A DNA stretch of 64,000 nucleotides from Cladopsammia gracilis (Eukaryota; Cnidaria; Anthozoa; Scleractinia; Dendrophylliidae), in contig JAJGOT010000200.1 in assembly GCA_022457155.1 (NCBI GenBank), positions 1,240,001 to 1,304,000 on the forward strand. Direction: 5' to 3'. The translations under genes were made by a program, and so were the position numbers. Position 1 is the stretch's first letter. The number at the start of each line of letters is the position of its first letter. Below are positions 62,293 through 64,000 of this stretch, in pieces. The notes beneath the pieces are model-generated. The model saw nothing but the letters and a program-made list of their open reading frames with translations, did no database searches and was not told the DNA's origin.

Positions 62293-63909
62293 TTACACAA
62301 TTTTCCAGCTATGCCGCCGGACTATAGCGAAGAAAACGGTTTGCAAAATCGTTTTTCCGTGCATTTTTTCGCGGTTTGCTATTCAAGACAGGTTTGACAT
62401 TTCTCAAACAGTGGTCAAGACCGCATTTTTGGCTGCGTAGCTCTACAAGTCAAACGTTTTTGGACGGATATAGAGCTCAGTGCTTACTTCAGTTTAAACC
62501 TGATTTCGTCTTAGGACAATTGAATGCATATAATTAGTAACTTGAAATTATGGAACTTGTAGCGTGCGCACTGTAATGCAGTTATAGCTAAAAAAGTGTT
62601 CTAGAATATGGGAATTCACGGAGCTCCGCTGTTAGGCTAAGACTATCTATATGTATTATTGATACAACAGGGAAAGAGTTTCTTTCTTCTTCTTGATTGC
62701 GGACTCATATAGATAACATACGCCCATCTAGGGGAGATTTAAACTGTGTGTCAGTTAAAAAGGTTAAAAGAGCTTTGGGCTTAAAAATGGAGATATGAAT
62801 AAAGCTTGAGGATTCAAAAGTAATCTTAGAATTAATATTCACGTTGTTAACGAACTTGACAACAGCCTTCCTCACGTTGAAAACGGCAGGCGGTAAACGC
62901 CGCGTAAACGATGCCTTAAACTATCCCTCCCCTTGTCTGCTCATTGCTTCCAAGTATATTCAGGGAGAGGGTCATTACTAAGAGTAAAAAAGGGGGACCG
63001 GAGCATTCACCATTTTCTAACCTTAAAAGGTGAAGCCTTGAAAATTTCATATTTTAAGATACTGCCATGTAAGGTGTGATTGACAGAAATCTATTAGCAA
63101 CTGCTCAGAGGAGTTTTGATTTAAGGGGTCGCGTGTCAGTGAATGAATGAGCGCGTACCAATAAAATGTTTCAGATACCATGCACCTCTTCAGAACCTCT
63201 AATTTCATTGGACCTGGGTATCACGCAGATGTATTGTTTCCATTGTTCTGTGAGGCGTTCCGAGACGTACATGCCGCTTCAAATGGTAAGACATTTTTTG
63301 GCAGACAGTCTGCGCTTTTGTGGCTTTCCTCTTCTCCTAAGCACAGCTTTCCAAATTTTCTAAAATATCCACTTGGAAAATTGAAAAAAAAAAAAAAAAC
63401 CATAAAGAATATCAATATCATTTATTTTAATGTCAGAAACGAACAAACAAATAAACAATTTTCTCAAAACTCTTTGTAAATAGCTTATCTAATCTATATG
63501 GAGGGGGGGGGGGGGGGGGGGTCTGCATAACAGCAAATAATAACATTTTGGGCCCAAGCCATTTAACAGCTAACTGTAAAACTTTCGCTCTAACAATAAA
63601 AAAAACATTACGTCCCCCCGAAAATAAAAAGGAAAGGAATGAAAAAAAAAATAGTCGAAAATTGAAAAGTAGCATGTTAATGAAAAAATTTCTTCGTCCT
63701 GTAGTTTTATTTTTAATTTTTCATGTTTTAACATGAAAATGTTTTAACATTTTCAATAACACTTTAAATTGTAGTTTTGTATCATGTCTAACAGGTAACA
63801 TTAAAATTTTGAGGTTTAGAACACTGAACAGTTATTTCTAACACTAATTCATTCAGTGATACACTACAGTAATAGTATATGACGTATGCAAAGCTGTCGT
63901 CTGATTTGA
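62293..63909. other. Intergenic, no gene; 3' flank of the second paralog
   Basis: About 62990-63060 is an inverted match to 27888-27957 (rc: atgaaattttcaaggcttca), and 63845-63909 matches 27138-27205. Otherwise only AT-rich sequence and a poly-G run are seen. Confidence 0.6.
63503..63521. repeat. Homopolymer (G)19
   Basis: Nineteen consecutive G, comparable to the 21-G run at 4438-4458. Confidence 0.95.
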
Positions 63910-64000
63910 TCACTTCAATTGAACTAAAGCACCAATCACAGCGCTCAATGCTACAACGAGAAGAGCGCAAGACGCAGGCGTAACTGCTCCAGATAAGATG
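63910..64000 (-). CDS. MOXD1-like: Second MOXD1-like paralog, last-exon fragment, cut by the window edge
   Basis: Read on the minus strand, 64000-63910 encodes SGAVTPASCALLVVALSA and then GALVQLK with a stop at 63912-63910. This matches the last 28 codons of the gene ending at 27137 with only a few changes. Sequence past the stop (63909 down to about 63845) also matches the first gene's 3' flank after 27137, including tactgtagtgtatcactgaa. It is therefore an inverted gene duplicate whose other exons lie beyond 64000. The two genes converge. Confidence 0.85.
   Translation of the reverse strand, partial: ILSGAVTPASCALLVVALSAVIGALVQLK

Overview
The window is animal nuclear DNA: spliced genes with GT..AG introns and a dense mix of LINEs, DIRS, Gypsy, Penelope-like, Polinton-like and small inverted-repeat elements. 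The host gene, a class A GPCR relic and the element families fit an anthozoan cnidarian, probably a stony coral. That assignment is inference.

Positions 48-27137 (+) hold one complete host gene in 14 exons. It encodes a DBH-like/MOXD1-like copper monooxygenase of about 650 residues: signal peptide, DOMON domain, two copper-binding catalytic domains with all expected ligands, and a hydrophobic C-terminal tail. Its introns hold two 5'-truncated L1-like LINEs (one between 199-bp direct repeats), a transposon with an 8-bp target duplication and a RecQ-helicase scrap, several small palindromic elements, minisatellites, a broken GPCR copy and a degraded AT-rich ORF. At the right edge (63910-64000, -) is the last part of a second, paralogous copy of the gene in the opposite orientation. 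The two paralogs converge, and homology continues past their stop codons.

Between them, about 29.4-55.5 kb is one DIRS-type (tyrosine-recombinase) retrotransposon on the minus strand that has been opened by three later insertions. A CR1/L2-like LINE sits in its gag-like ORF (52.5-55.3 kb). A 13.1-kb giant palindrome sits in its reverse transcriptase (37629-50722, 6-bp duplication GATAGT). A Gypsy LTR element sits in its tyrosine recombinase (29666-36345, 4-bp duplication). Reading frames on the two sides of the palindrome and of the Gypsy element rejoin.

The palindrome is the most unusual object. Two near-identical arms of about 6.1 kb surround a 942-bp loop. Each arm carries a divergently transcribed pair, a protein-primed-type family B DNA polymerase with N-terminal C2H2 fingers and an internal endonuclease VII/HNH-like motif, and a small zinc-finger protein, plus a second diverged piece of the polymerase tail. 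The ends (AGTAGTATACAG...CTGTATACTACT) and the 6-bp duplication are Polinton/Maverick-like, but no integrase, ATPase, protease or capsid gene is visible. The two polymerase copies are broken at different places.

From 55.5 to 63.9 kb there are two clusters of a degenerate repeat around a relic with a cysteine-peptidase-like motif, a Penelope-like GIY-YIG fragment, an L1-like LINE fragment and sparse sequence up to the second monooxygenase gene.
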